A stretch of 64,000 nt of DNA, from contig CM073889.1 of NCBI GenBank assembly GCA_037176705.1, positions 56,661,596 through 56,725,595 on the forward strand. Direction: 5' to 3'. Position 1 is the first letter of the stretch; the number at the start of each line of letters is the position of its first letter. The notes beneath the pieces were generated by a model. The model did no database searches. It was not told the origin of the DNA and was given only the letters and a program-made list of their open reading frames with translations. This DNA is from Molossus alvarezi (taxonomy: Eukaryota > Chordata > Mammalia > Chiroptera > Molossidae). Made by a program: the position numbers and the translations under genes. Below, piece after piece: positions 25,690 to 38,187 of this stretch.

Positions 25690-25825
25690 ATTTAATCCTG
25701 ACATTAACCACATTTCACAGGTAAGGAAACTGAGGCTCAGAGGTTAAATAACTTGTCCATGGTTGCACAATCAGTCAGGGGCACAACTGGGACCTAAACT
25801 CATTTGATTCAAAAGTCCATGGTTG
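25690..25825 (-). repeat. MIR fragment
   Basis: 'cacatttcacaggtaaggaaactgaggctcagaggttaaataacttg' is a strong reverse-complement MIR core. Confidence 0.8.
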
Positions 25826-25871
25826 GGTACCTCCTCCCAGCTAGTATTTATAATCATTAAGCTCTTTTTCC

Positions 25872-26083
25872 TGTTCGTTTGTTTTAAAATTTTTATCGAT
25901 TTTAGAAAGAGGAAGGGAGAGAAAGAGAGAGACAGACAGATTGGTTACCTGCTGCATAAGCCCAGACCAGGGATTGAACCCACAACCTGAGTATGTGCTC
26001 TGACCAGGAATGGAATTCACCACCTTTGGTTAATGGGACGACACCCCAACCAACTGAACCACACCAGCCAAAGTTCTTTTTCT
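25872..26083 (-). mobile_element. Ves SINE
   Basis: Reverse complement: 'attgattt'-like tail with GA-rich tract, then 'gggattgaacccacaacc' and the head 'ccaaccaactgaaccacaccagcc'. Flanked by an imperfect duplication, aag(c/t)tctttttc, near 25859 and 26082. Confidence 0.85.
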
Positions 26084-26188
26084 GGTTTATAATCATTAGT
26101 CCACACAGCCTGTTTCTGGGGCCCATTGCTCTGTGTGCAGGTTTCACTTTGGTTTCTTTTTTGTTTGTTTTTTAAATTTTCTTTCTTT

Positions 26189-26430
26189 GCCCTGGTCGGT
26201 TTGGTTCAGCAGTTAGAGCATCAGCCCACAGACCAGAGAGTCCCGGGTTTGGTTCCCACTAAGAGCACGTACCTTGGTTGCAGTTTGTCCCCGGCCCCGG
26301 TTGGGGTTGCGGGATGGTGACCAGTCAATGTGTCTCTCTCACATCAATGTTTCTCTCTCTCTCTTCCTCCCACTCTCCCTCCTACTTTATCTGAGGCTAA
26401 ATGCAAAAATGTCCTCAGGTGAGGATAAAA
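26189..26430 (+). mobile_element. Ves SINE
   Basis: Begins 'tgccctggtcggtttggttc', continues with 'gttgcagtttgtccccgg' and a CT tract, and ends 'aggtgaggataaaaaaaaa'. Flanked by 'aa-ttttctttcttt' duplications. It abuts an oppositely oriented Ves at 26431. Confidence 0.9.
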
Positions 26431-26643
26431 AAAAATTTCTTTCTTTATTGATTTTAGAGAGAGAGGAAGGGAGAGGGAGAAAAGTAGAGACATTGATGGG
26501 AGAGAACATTGACTAGCCACCTCCTCATGCCCCCCACTGGGGATATGGCCTACATCCTAGGCATGTGTCCTACCTGGGAATCAAACCTGCGACCTCTTGG
26601 TCCATGGGTCGACACTCAACCACTGAGCCACACAGGCTGGGCA
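26431..26643 (-). mobile_element. Ves SINE
   Basis: 'tttattgattttagagagagag' tail complement, then 'cctgggaatcaaacctgcgacc' and the head 'cgacactcaaccactgagccacacaggctgg'. Opposite in orientation to its left neighbour. Confidence 0.88.
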
Positions 26644-26960
26644 AGGATTCACTTTGTGATGGGAGTCAGTGTGAGGCAGGGGCTCCTCCACCTGCCAGCA
26701 TCCCCCATAATGGCTCTGGTTTGAATGTGCAAGTCTCTAGTAAAACCAGTTATTTTTGCAGCAGCTCTGCTAGGACAACAATGGGTTAAGAGAGCAAGAG
26801 GGACCTCCTTTGAGATCTATGAGAGGAAATATCCAGATGCACAGGTGAGTCATTTATCTTGTCACCTGAAAGCACTTGAGCAAAAAAGGAAGAAAGAAAA
26901 AAAAGAGAGAGAGATAATGAAATTATTCCAAGCCCTCTTTGTTTAAAAGTAACAATTCTC

Positions 26961-27097
26961 TGGTTGGGCCTAATCCCCATTGGGGGGCATGCAGGAGGCA
27001 GCCACTCAATGTTCTCTCTCATCAATGTCTCTATCTCTTTCTCCCTCTTTCTTCCTCTCTCTCTAAAATCAATAAAGAAAAAATATTTAAAAAACGA
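26961..27097 (+). mobile_element. Ves SINE, head-deleted
   Basis: Starts within 'ctggttggg' and runs to 'ggcatgcaggaggcagccac', a CT tract and 'aaaatcaataaag'. Flanked by aaaagtaacaattctc (26945-26960) and aaaagtagcaactctc (27098-27113). Confidence 0.88.
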
Positions 27098-27113
27098 AAA
27101 AGTAGCAACTCTC

Positions 27114-27280
27114 TTGCCATGGCTCAGGGGTTAGAGTGTCAGCTTATGCCCTAAAGAGTCAGTCGCAAGTTTGATTTCCAGTCAAAGGCACATACCTGGG
27201 TTGCAGGTTTGATCCCTGGGCACCACCCCCAGTCAGGAGGCATGTGGGAGGCAACCAATTGACGTGTCTCTCTGGCATTG

Positions 27281-27337
<57 letters not shown>

Positions 27338-27493
27338 CCTCCTCCCTTCCCTCTCCCCACTTCCACTCCCTCCTAAAAAAAAATCAATGGAAAAAATATC
27401 CTTGGTTAAGGATTAACAAAAATAAAAAATAATTTTTAAAAATTATAGAAAAGAAAGAAGACAAAAACCAAACAAAAGCAAATAAAAAATAAT
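27114..27493 (+). mobile_element. Ves SINE with long (CT)n, same target site as its neighbour
   Basis: 'ttgccatggctcaggggttagag' head, 'gggttgcaggtttgatccctgg', a (ct)n tract of about 50 bp at 27283-27333 and an A-rich tail. Flanked by a perfect 16-bp duplication, aaaagtagcaactctc, at 27098-27113 and 27494-27509. The left copy is also the right-hand duplication of the preceding SINE. Confidence 0.92.
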
Positions 27494-28359
27494 AAAAGTA
27501 GCAACTCTCAGAGTTTTTATCTTATTTTTGAAATAATGGAAAATTCCATTGAAGGCCTTAAACACACAGAAGAATCTGGTGTGAATATACAGCAGTCTCT
27601 CCTGGGATCCCAGGTTGCACTCCCTCATGTATCAGGTTTCTGACTGGTCAGGTAAACGGAGTGATTCTTAGAAGCACAAATAAATGTCCCTGCTAAGAAG
27701 TCTTAGAAGAAGGAGGTGATTGGTGCTGGTCAGCACAAAAGCTGAACTCCTGTTGGAATGAATAGTAGCTAGCATCTCAATTCCTCAGCAGAAAGAATTC
27801 ACCTCTCAAATGTCCAGTTCTGAGTTTCCTTTGAACATTGTGCTGAGCTTTAAAAATAGTAATGCCCAGAAGGAAATGTGCTCAGAAAGGCACCTCCCTG
27901 TATCTAACATCTAATATTGGGTTGTCTAGCTATTTCCCATGGAGCCCTGAAGCTATCAAAGCCTCAAAAAGAAAAGAAACATTTGCCTAACAAGCTTACT
28001 AAAGCAGGCCCTTGGAGGAAGGGTGCAGGCTGAGGGGGTGGAGAGTGGCAGACTTGTTGGAAGGCTGTCTCTGGGGAAACAGGCTGGTTCTGCTATTCAA
28101 ATATCAAAAGCAGGATGTTTAGGGTTTGCTGTGGCGAGTATTCTCACAACCCACCCAAGACTGTTAGCATGATGCCCTTCACTAGCATCACTTCTCATCT
28201 GCCAACCCACAGACACACATTCTCCTGGACTGTATAACGTCCACAAGTAATGCAGAACATGCTTTGGATTGTCTCAGCACCATCCAATGCACAATGATTG
28301 CACCCTTCTTCTCTGTCAGACTAGTCCTTTTGTTTCCCACAGCTCCAAGAAGGCAGTCT

Positions 28360-28480
28360 TATTACCAGTATTTGTACTTGTGAAAGTTTGGGCCCAGATA
28401 GGGCAAGTCACTTACCAGAAGCCACACAGCCACCAACTAAGGATTTGAGCCCAGACCTCTCTGCTTTGAGCCAAGTGCTC
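28360..28480 (-). repeat. MIR fragment
   Basis: 'agtcacttaccagaagccacacagcc... ggatttgagcccagacctctctg' resembles the reverse-complement MIR 5' half. Confidence 0.55.
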
Positions 28481-28646
28481 TTGGCACTAAAGTCCTGGGA
28501 ACAAAGAAATTGCTACTCAGGCATTTTTTTGTTTGTCTACACATTTAGAGTCCCTGGTCAGACACTGGAGTACTGACATATTAATGATTCCACCCTCAGA
28601 ATGTGATGAATCCCTCCCACTCTTAAAAGCCTTCAATGTTCTTTTT

Positions 28647-29488
28647 TTTTTTAAATTAATTAATTAATTTTTGTTACAAATGTTTCTCCTTTTTCCCCCA
28701 CTGATTCCCCCCTCCCCATCCCTCCCTGCCCTGTCCCCAGCTTTGTTGTCCATGTCCATTGTTCATGCACACATGCATATAAGTTCTGTGGTTTATCTCT
28801 CCCCCACCACCCCCTCTTGTGGGGATAGTCAGTCTGTACCCCACTTCCACATCCCTGGGACTACCCCATTCCTCAGACAGTTATGTTCATTATATTCCAC
28901 AAATAAGTGAGATCATATGATACTTGTCTTTCTCTGTTTGGCTTGTTTCTCTTAGGATGATACTTTCCAGGTCCCTCCATGTTGTCTCAAAGGATAAGAG
29001 ATCTTTCTTTCTTACAGCTGCATAGTACTCCGTTTTGTATATGTACCACAGCTTTTTGATCCATTCGTCTACTGATGGACATTTGGGCTGTTTCCAGATC
29101 TTAGCTATTGTAAATAGTGCTGCTACGAACATAGGGGTACATATATTCTTCCTGATTGGTATTTCAGGCTTCTTTGGGTATATTCCTAGAAGTGGGATCA
29201 CTAGGTCAAATGAAAGTTCAATTTTTAATTTTTTGAGGTAACACCATATTGTTTTCCATAGTGGCTGCACCAGTCTGCATTCCCACCAGCAGTGTACTAG
29301 AGTCCCATTTTCTCCACACCCTCACGAACACTTGTTGTTTGATGATTAGTTGATGGCAGCCATTCTGACAGGTGTGAGGTGATACCTCATTGTTGTTTTA
29401 ATTTGCATCTCTCTGATGATTAGTGATGTTGAGCATTTCTTCATATGTCTCTTAGCCATTTGTATGTCCTGTTTGGAGAGATGTTCAA
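28647..29488 (-). mobile_element. L1 insertion, 5'-truncated
   Basis: Minus-strand L1 starting with poly(T) at 28647, followed by a C-rich 3' UTR and the ORF2 C-terminal region. No convincing target-site duplication was found. Confidence 0.85.
28890..29270 (-). pseudogene. L1 ORF2 C-terminal fragment
   Basis: 126 open codons of the L1 ORF2p C-terminus (from the [20 protein letters not shown] region to the stop). It is a remnant lacking all catalytic domains. Confidence 0.8.
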
Positions 29489-30740
29489 TTTTCTTAATAG
29501 TTGTCAGTCCTCAGATGTGGGTGGCAGTGTGTGTATGTTATGGGATGAAGGTGGGGAGGAGTTTAAAGAGGGGAGTTGTTCAGAGTCTCCACCAGCCCTC
29601 ACACTACACCACTACTAACCATGCAATTACTCAGGAACAGAATGCATTGCTTTCTTTCCGAACTTCACCGTTTGGCCTGTGAACTGGGTAGAAGCCAGGA
29701 GGAAGAGAAGCTGTGATTCTGAGTACCCCTTCCACTGGGAACAGTACACTGTTTATATATTGAGATACTTTGTCTTCTAGAACCAAGTATCTGTTCTCTA
29801 TACTCTGGGATGCTCACCAGGAGTATCCTAGCTTGTTTATATCACGGTGGCAGGCCATATGGTGAGAGCTGTGAGGAGTGGCCAACTCTACTTCATTTCA
29901 TTTCTATTAGTGGGCACCACTCCAAATTCCACCCAGTGTTTGAGATGTGCCAACTTCAAGGATTAGGACCCCTGCTGCCCTGCACTATGCAGGTCTCCCA
30001 CCAACATGCTAGTTGGCCACCTCTGCCCATGGTGCTCAGAGGCTCCTGCCAAGTCTTGGAAAGCTCAGCTGCACTGAAGCTTTAAACTAATTATAACCAC
30101 AGCTAAAGATAGGCCCAGTTTCCCCTCCATGCCCAGGACATAGCCTCCCACAGGAGTTCCCTCCAAGAACTGGTTATTAACTTTGTCCAGTATTCCGGGT
30201 TTGGTTGGCGATTTTATTTTGCTACTCTCCATCAATCATATTGTTACCAAATCACCTTCCAAAATTTAATTTTGTGTACCTGATGTGTTTGTAAGCCAAA
30301 ACAGTAAGACACTGGTGGTTGGAGATAGAGAAAGGTTTGTTTAATTTGGCCAAAGCCAGAGGACAGGAGACCAAGATCTTTCAAATCTATCTCCCTCTCA
30401 AAAAGCAAAAGTAGGCAGTTTTTTATGCAGCTAGGGAGCAGGGAAGTGGGAGTTCCAGGGAACTGAGAGAGAAGTCTGTGTTTCTTTAGTCACAGATAAC
30501 ATTTTGTGCAGCCAGGCTTCTGGGCGGCAGCAGCTGGTTGCAGCTACCTTGGAGATATTCTTTCTTTCTGAAAAACAAACTCATAAATTCTTCTTTTGGG
30601 CCTGGGATTATTTCCTCCTGCTTGACAAAGAAACAGTACATCAGCAACACAAAATTATACTGTGAGAACAAGGGGCGCTGGGTTGAAGAATCAAGATTCT
30701 GCAAAATATATCATAATTGTGCATCAGTGACATTATCTTT

Positions 30741-32913
30741 TTTTTTTTTAATCTTTATTGTTGAATGTAGAATGTATTACAGATGTTCCACATTTTTCCC
30801 CCATTGACCCCCTCCTCTCCACTTCCGCCCCCCTCCCGCCTTTTCCCACACTATTGTCTGTGTCCATTGGTTATGCATATAAGTTCTTTGGTTTATTTCT
30901 TCCCACCCCTACAACCCCTTTCCCTTTGAGGTTTGTCAGTCCAGCAATGATTTTGTACTTCTTAATCCCTTTACCTTTTTCACCCATTCCCCCAACCCCC
31001 CTCCCATCTGGCAACCAACAAAATATTCTCTGTATCTATGGGAATGTTTCTGTTCTACCTGTTCATTTTGTTTGTAGATTCCATTGTTGATAGATATGTA
31101 TTCATTGTCATTTTGTTTGTTCATATACTTTATCTTTTTCTTCAAAAAGACCCTTCATCATTTCATATAATAACAGTTTGGTGGTGATGAACTCCTTTAA
31201 TGTTTTCTTGTCTGGGAAACTCTTTATATGGCCATTGATTATAAATGACAGCTTTGCAGGATAGAGTAATCTTAGTTGTAGGTTCTTGGTTTTCATCACT
31301 CTGAATATTTCTTGCCACTCCCTTCTGGCCTGCAAAGTTTCTTTTGAGAAATCAGCTGATAGCCTTATGGGAACTCCCTTGTAGGTAACTAGCTGCTTTT
31401 CTCTTGCTGCTTTTAAGATTCTCTCTTTGTCTTGAACCTTTTGCATTTTGATGATGATGTGTCTTGGTGTGGGCCTCTTGGGGTTCATCTTGTTTGGGAC
31501 TCTCTGTGCTTCTGGACTTGTATGTCTGTTTCCTTCACCAAGTTAGGAAAGTTTTCTGCCATTATTGTTTCAAGCAGGTTTTCGATTTCTTGTTCTCGCT
31601 CTTCTTCTGGCACTCCCAAGATGCGAATGTTGGAATGCTTGAAGTTGTCCAGAGGCTCCTTACACTATCCACATTTTTTTGGATTCTTTTTCTTTTTGCT
31701 GTTCTAATTGGGCATTTTTTGCTTCCTTATATTCCAAATCGATGGTTGCTTCTCGGATTTACGTACTCTACTATTGAATCTGTGTAAATTATTCTTTATT
31801 TCAGTTAATGCCTCCTTCAATTCTGCCTGTGCATCCATCATTTCTGACTGGTCCTTTTTTATGCTCTTGAGGCCCTCACTAAGTTCACTGAGGTTCTCAC
31901 TGAGTTCATTGAGCATCCTTATAAGCAGTATTTTGAACTCAGCATCTGTTAGGTTGCTTATCTCCATTTCTCTTAGTTCTTTTCTTGGGGTTTTGTTCTG
32001 TTCTTTCATTTGGGACCTGTTTCTTTGTCTCCTCATTTTGGCTGCCTCCCTGTGTTTGCTTCAGTGTATTACTTAAGGAGAGGTATGGGGCTAGCTGAGA
32101 CCAGATGCTGCTTGTTGGAAAGAATTTAGGAAAAACCTGAAGCAGGATCCAAGACAAGCCAATCCTATGGTTAAGCTAGTGGCAACAGCTTGGGTGGGCC
32201 TGAAAGTTGGGTGGGGTGGGGCAGGGCCTCAGGGAGTTACCAGGGCGGGGCTACCAGTGTGAGCCAGGTTGCTGGAGTCCCAGATATGGCGGCTGTCTGC
32301 CGCCCCAGGGAAGGGCTCACCAAAGGAACAAAGGCCTCTGACAGCACGTTTGTCCGGAGAAAGCCCCCTCTCCAGCCCTGGATCCAGTGCCAAACAGCTC
32401 AGTTCTTCCCTGTATGTCACTGGTGCCCCTCGAGCTGCCTCCCCTCTAAGCTTAGAGGGAGAGAGTCCGATAAGTTCGTGTGCGGGCCCTTTAAGGAGCT
32501 GCCTGGGGCTCCAGCTGCTTTGGCTTCCCTGAGCCTCAGTTCCTGCTGGTTTTTCCAGCCAGAAGTTATGGGGACTTCTCTTCCTGACACTGGAACCCTG
32601 AGCGGGGCACCTGGTGAGGGATGGGGACCCCTCAGTCCTCAGGAAGGACCTTCCCAGCGGAGGTATCCTCCTGATTTTTTTCCGCCACACATGGGTGTGG
32701 GATCAGCCTGTAGTGCCTCCGCCCCTCCCGCCTCCGCCCCTCCTACCAGTCTGGATGTGGTTGCTGCTTTAATTCTGTAGTTGTAGGACTTCCATTCAGC
32801 TTGATTCCAGGCAGTTCTGAATGATGGTTGTTCTGTAGTTTAGTTGTAACTTTGATGTGGTTGTGGGAGGACGCAATACCGCGTTTACCTACCTGCCATC
32901 TTGACCGGAAGTC
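30741..32913 (-). mobile_element. Full-length HAL1 with target-site duplications
   Basis: Complete 2.17-kb minus-strand element flanked by a perfect 16-bp duplication, cagtgacattatcttt (30725-30740 and 32914-32929). Its 5' end reads ggacttccggtcaagatggc on the element strand, the typical L1 5' start. A YY1-like site, caagatggc, lies at 32895-32903 (complement). A 5' UTR of about 0.87 kb, GC-rich in part, precedes a single ORF1 and then the 3' UTR with poly(A). No ORF2 is present. Confidence 0.9.
31108..32036 (-). pseudogene. HAL1 ORF1 (ORF1p), frameshifted
   Basis: Starts at ATG 32036 (complement). The first 110 codons are open (31704-32036) with a leucine-rich coiled coil. The C-terminal 126 codons (31108-31488) are open and cover the RRM end and C-terminal domain (ILKAAREKQLVTYKG, FPDKKTLKEFITTK). 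Between them the frame shifts at least twice with stops. ORF1p would form trimers that bind RNA; here no complete protein can be made. Confidence 0.82.
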
Positions 32914-33959
32914 CAGTGACATTATCTTTAAAGCAAAAAACAGAAACTAGACATCTTGTGACTTACTTCATTGTTTAAGCTATCATTGTTTTGTCCTTAA
33001 CTAACTATATTTTTTCTATTATCTCAAGCAAAGTGTACTTTTGAACACTTCTTCTGGAACTTGCTTTATAGGCAGTCTTTCAGAACATGTCTTACATACT
33101 TTCTTAATCTTTCACTATAAGCTACATGACAACCAAAGCAATTAAAACATGAGTTAAAACTTATATGTATATCTCTAGATTCTATGATCTAATAACTAAG
33201 CATGTTTACTATTGATTGTTGGTTTCAATATTGCATATTCCCCACAGGAGACTTGTCCATTTGAGGCAGCTATAATTTACTAATGCCTTAAAAAGAAGAG
33301 AAGAAAAAACAAGCCATTAGAATGTTTCTTGCAGTGTATAGCTCCATATGGGAACAACTGGCGAATGGTTCTGCCTTGGTCTTGTGTCCTGCAAAGTGAG
33401 TTCTGTTGATATTTGCCCCCTTATTCCAGATGTTTCCTGCTCCAAGCTCTCCTCCTAATGACTGTGGGAGAAGCAGCTCTGAGCACATGAGAGACAGATT
33501 CTTGAAGTCAGTAACTTGAATAGCAGCAGAAAAGCCAGTGACTCTCTAGAGAGAATATCAGGGGTTGTCCCAGCTGCCAGCCATACCCAAAACAGAATGA
33601 GGCCTTGTCCCTGCCCTGCAGGCCAAGCTAAGCTTCTCATCCAATACCTTTGCGTTATTGAAGAAGGAAGCTACATACTCAGCTGGTCTCACATGGGAAC
33701 ACAGCCTGGGCAAAGCTCTCTCAAAGATGCCATTGGATTAAACCCCCATTTACATGCGGATCCAAAGCAACTAACTTGCCAAGGCTTGAATAAGTGGCTG
33801 AGCCAGAAACAAGCCCCAAACCGACCTCTGATCACAAGGTTTCCCTGTGACAAGCCTGCCTAAGAGATGTATGGCTCCTTCTGGCAAAGGGAATCAAAAC
33901 AAAGAATGTGTAAACTGATACTGTGGGGAAAGGAGAGGTCAAAGTCAGTCACCAACTTT

Positions 33960-35260
33960 TCCTCCAATTTAATTATGGACATTTTCAAATCTAGAGAAAA
34001 GTTGACTTGGTAGTACAATGCACACCTTACTCCTTCCCAAGATTCACCAATTGGAAATATTTTGCCATACTTTTTTTTAATCTATGCTTAAAAATGATAT
34101 ATAGATATCCATAAATCAATATGGATATATAGATTTTAAATCTTTTAAAATGTATTGTGGTAAGACATACAGAACACAAAATTTTCTATCTTAACTATTT
34201 TTAGGTGTACAGTTCAGTGGCGTTAAGTACATTCACATTTTATGCAACCCTCACCCCATTCATCTCCATAACTTTCTTATCTTCCCAAACTGCAACTCTC
34301 ATTCCCCCTCCCCCAGCTCCTGGAAACCACCATTTTGCTTTCTGTTTCTATAAATTCAACTATTCTAATACCTCATATAAGTAGAATCATATAGTATTTG
34401 TCCTTTTTTATCTTTTAAACACAATGTTCATCTATGTCGTAGCATGTATAAGAATGTCCTTCCTTTTCAAAGCTAAATAATATTCCACTGTGTGGCTAGA
34501 CAACATTTTGTTTATCCATTCGTTCTGTTGATTAACACCTGTCATGCTTCCACATCTTGGCTATTGTGAATAATGCTTCTATGAACATGGGTGTGCAAAT
34601 ATCTCTTCAACACCCTGCTTTCAATTCCTTTGGGTTTATATGCAGAAGTGGGATTGCCTGATTGTTTTGATTTGCCTTGTCCTAATGATTACTGATGCTG
34701 AGCATCATTTCACATGTTGGCCATTTACATATCTTCTTTGGAGAAATGTCCATCAAGTACTTCATCCATTTTTTAATCAGGTTATTTGATTGTTTTGTTG
34801 TTGAGTTGTGGGAGTTCTTTTTTTTATATATTTTTAATTGATTTTTAGAGAGAGATGAAGAGAGAGAGACACATTCATGTGAGAGCAAAACATCAATTGG
34901 CTGCCTCCTGCATGTCACTTACTGGGGATTGAGCCAGCAACCCGGGCATGTGTCCTAATGGGGAATCAAACCAGCAACCTTTCTGTGCAAGGGATGGTGC
35001 CCAACCAACTGAATCACATTGGCCAGGGCTGGGAGTTCTTTATGTATTCTGGACATAAACTTCTTATGAGATATATGATTTGCAAATATTTTCTTCCATT
35101 CTGTGGGTTGCTTTTTTACTCTGTTGATAGTATTCTTTGATGTGCAAAAAGTTTTCATTTTCATGTGATCCAACTTACTTTTTTTTTTCTTTTGTTGCCT
35201 AAGCTCTTGGTGTCATATTTTAAAAATTCATTGCCAAATTGACTTTCATTAAGTGGATAC
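33960..35260 (-). mobile_element. Ancient L1 (L1M-like), minus strand, split by a SINE
   Basis: Diverged L1 ORF2 and 3' region: 'tggctattgtgaataatgcttctatgaacatgg', 'tttgggtttatatgcagaagtgggattgc' and 'gcttttttactctgttgatag'. It is interrupted by the Ves at 34821-35029. The sequence at 35250-35560 ('aagtaagttgcagacaccatga' onward) looks like further L1M-type 3' UTR material on the other strand. Confidence 0.7.
34821..35029 (-). mobile_element. Ves SINE with 12-bp duplication
   Basis: Reverse-complement Ves ('attgatttttagagagaga' tail, 'aatcaaaccagcaacc', head 'ccaaccaactgaatcacattggcc'). Perfect 12-bp duplication, tgggagttcttt, at 34809-34820 and 35030-35041. Confidence 0.93.
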
Positions 35261-35907
35261 ATTATTTTGGCTGAACCTTTCGAAAGTAAGTTGCAGACAC
35301 CATGATCCGTAACTCTTGAATACTTCAACCTGTGTTGCACCAGAGGAAGAACGCAGAATAAGGACTCTCACACATATAACCCAATGCCATTATCACACTT
35401 TGGAAAAGTAGCAATAATTCTCTATCATTATTCCCTATCTAATCTATGTTCTGATTTTCTTAGTTGTCACCAACTTTTAAGACTTGAGACAATATGATCT
35501 TGCTGTTTATTACCAAAAGTTATAAAAGTGGTCCTGCAAGATCCCAATAATTCCTTTTTGTTTGTTTTATTATTTATTCAATCCCTGGGCCTGTGAAAAG
35601 GTAGCCATAGCTGGTGTGATTGGGTAAAGAACATGATGGCTGCTTTCTTCTACCCTCAGTGACCACTCAGGAGCTATGTCTGGGTCCAGGTTTGCACTTC
35701 AGAAGCCTCTATTCCTAAGAATCAAACGAGGCTAACTTTCTGCCTCACTTCTGGTGGTGAAGACCCTTGCCTCTCCAGAAGGAGGCCCAGTACCCTGTTG
35801 GTGGGTGTGCACAAGCCACCAGGGCCCACGTGTCCAGGGCTGTGACCTACTAGAATGTCCAGGAGTTCAAGCTTCAATAGCAAAAAGTAATTCTTGGGAA
35901 AAAATGT

Positions 35908-36120
35908 TCAGCCTGGCTGGTATGACTCAGTGGTTGAGTGTCGACCCATGCACCAAGAGGTCACCAGTTCGATTCCCAATCAAGGCACATACCCCGGTTG
36001 TGGGCCCAATTCCCAGTGGAGGGCATGCAGGAGGCAGCCAATTGATGTTCTTTCTCATGTCTCTTTCTCTCTCTCTCTCTCTCCTTCTCTCTAAAATCAA
36101 TAAAGAAAAAATAAAAAAAG
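35908..36120 (+). mobile_element. Ves SINE
   Basis: 'gcctggctggtatgactcag' head, 'ccagttcgattcccaatcaagg' B-box region, 'ggcatgcaggaggcagccaa', CT tract and 'aaaatcaataaag' tail. Confidence 0.9.
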
Positions 36121-37896
36121 AATTCATTTGAAAAAAATAACATTCAGTAATTCACATGCCCTTGATTAAGTGTCAATTCATATATATATATAAGCTGATC
36201 CTTATTTCTGATGGTTCTTGTCTGGCACAGGAATTTCTGCCACCCAAGTTGGGTTCCTGCTCCAGCAACCATAGGGGGAATTCAGGCTTCCTGGTAAATG
36301 AAACTTGCTTTCCTCGAGAGAACCCAGAAGACTTTCTGCCAAGTTGGGCAGGGCCATATCTTCCCTTTGACTTCCCGCAAGCAGCATGTCAAGTCAACAG
36401 ACTTGCGTGGAGCTCCCACTTTAGGCCAGGCCCTAAGATGGATGCAGAGATACCCAATAAGTCACCCTGTCTTCTGATGTCACAGTCAGAGGGGGAGAAA
36501 GGTGAATCAATGCCTTACAGAGGGCAAAGAGGCATAGGGCTTTGTGGGAAGAGCAAAACACCTACGTCTGTACCCAACTCTCCAGCTCTCTCTTTCTGCA
36601 ACAGTGTGACCTTGGAAACCACACTCAGTATCACTGATCCTCAGTCCCTTGGGGGTCTAGGTGCAGCCTGGCACAGCATCACTCCTAGGTAAATGGGAGC
36701 TACTGTTATCATAGCATCCATAAAGCCACAGGAGCCCTGGGGAGAGACATGCCAGTTTCACTACTAGTGTCTAGGTATCTGTCTTGGGAAGAAACACTTG
36801 AACTGTGCTTTGAAGGGAGACAGGGATTTTCTAGTAGACAGGAGTTAGGGTGTGAGAAAGGGGCATTCTGGAAACTGGAAACGGCAGGGACAGTCTGTAG
36901 GTACTGAAGCTGAGCACATGAAATTAGTGGAGCTGGGGATGGCACACAGTATCCCTGGGGAAGGCAAGGGCTTCCCAGAGGAAGGGGCAACTGACATAAG
37001 TGTCATAAGAGAGGAGAGAAACTCTACAGGTAGCCAAGCCTGAGGGTACAGCCAGGTGAGGACCCAGAGGTACAATGGTGGGGAAAATGTTGTAGAAGGA
37101 AATGGAGGGGCATATGGAGCCTCATCACATGTGGCCTTGCAAGCCCCAGGAAGAGTATGGACTTGGCCCTGCAGTGGGTGGGAAGCATGGTAGGATTCCC
37201 AGAGTCAGAGGTATCCAGGGGGAATTTGGGCACAGCATTCATGGGGTGACCAGCTTGGGGGAGAGTTGGTCAGACCCAAGAGGAAGGGACACATGAAGAG
37301 AGGAACAGGCACTGGCCACACCATAGGCAAGGCTGTTTCCAGTGTTCATTACATTTCATATTCAAGCCGATTTCTATGCTAAATTATTATTTGCATTTAG
37401 AATATTCCACAAGCCTAATATTCATGAGAACACAGCCCAGTGAGCCAAGGGGTAACAATACCAAGCAGCTCCAAAGAGCTTACCTTTGGGGGTATTTCCT
37501 TTTTCATGCCTAATTATTCTTTGTTGAATGAACTAATATGGGCCTTTTCTTCTAAGGCCCATGGGTATCATTCCAATGTAAATAGCCCATTTGCTAACTG
37601 TTGGCCAGTGAGTCTGGTTCAGAGGTTCCCAGCTGTCATCTGATCTGTGCCAGGCTCCCAAATGCCAACAAGTGCTGCTTCTTGGGCTGAGTTAGAGAAA
37701 GGTTGGCTCATTCATTCCTTTAACCAGTATTTACTGAGGGCCTCCTATGCCAGGACACAGCAAAAGAGGACGGACAACCCTGCCCCAGGAGCCAACACTC
37801 CAGTGGAGAGACAGGCAGGTGCACAAAAACCTGGTTGAAGGGTGATTGCAGGGCCAGAGAAGGGCTGCTAGCCATGAGATCCTGGAGAGTCAAAAA

Positions 37897-38187
37897 AGGC
37901 AGAAAAAGACAAATACCACATGATCTCACTTATATACGGAATATGATGAACATAACAGTCTGAGGAATAGGGTAGACCCAGAAACATGGAAGTAGGGCAC
38001 AGACTGACATCCCTCAGAAGAGGGGGTGGGCGGGGGTGGGAAGAGATAAACCACAGAACTTATATGCATGTATGCATGACCAATGGACATGGACAACTAA
38101 GCCGGGGACGGGGCGGGGGTGGGGTGGGGAGGGGGGTGCCAATGGGGTAAAAAAGGTAAAATATCTGTTACAAAAAAAAAAAAAAAG
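37897..38187 (+). mobile_element. L1 3' end, 5'-truncated
   Basis: 'accacatgatctcacttata' (end of ORF2), G-rich 3' UTR and poly(A). A possible short duplication, aaaaaaggc, flanks it (37892 and 38181). Confidence 0.85.

Noticed and set aside
26945..27509. CRISPR-like repeat array (three identical 16-mers)
   Set aside because: The repeats are target-site duplications around two SINEs in mammalian DNA; the spacers are SINE copies.
32190..32780. 196-codon + strand open frame, GC-rich
   Set aside because: Antisense to the GC-rich 5' UTR of the full-length HAL1. The homologous sequence at 10600-10878 does not preserve the frame.
36156..36692. 178-codon open frame in MGLL intron
   Set aside because: Composition and lack of any known motif suggest chance; no exon-like splice sites with phase support.
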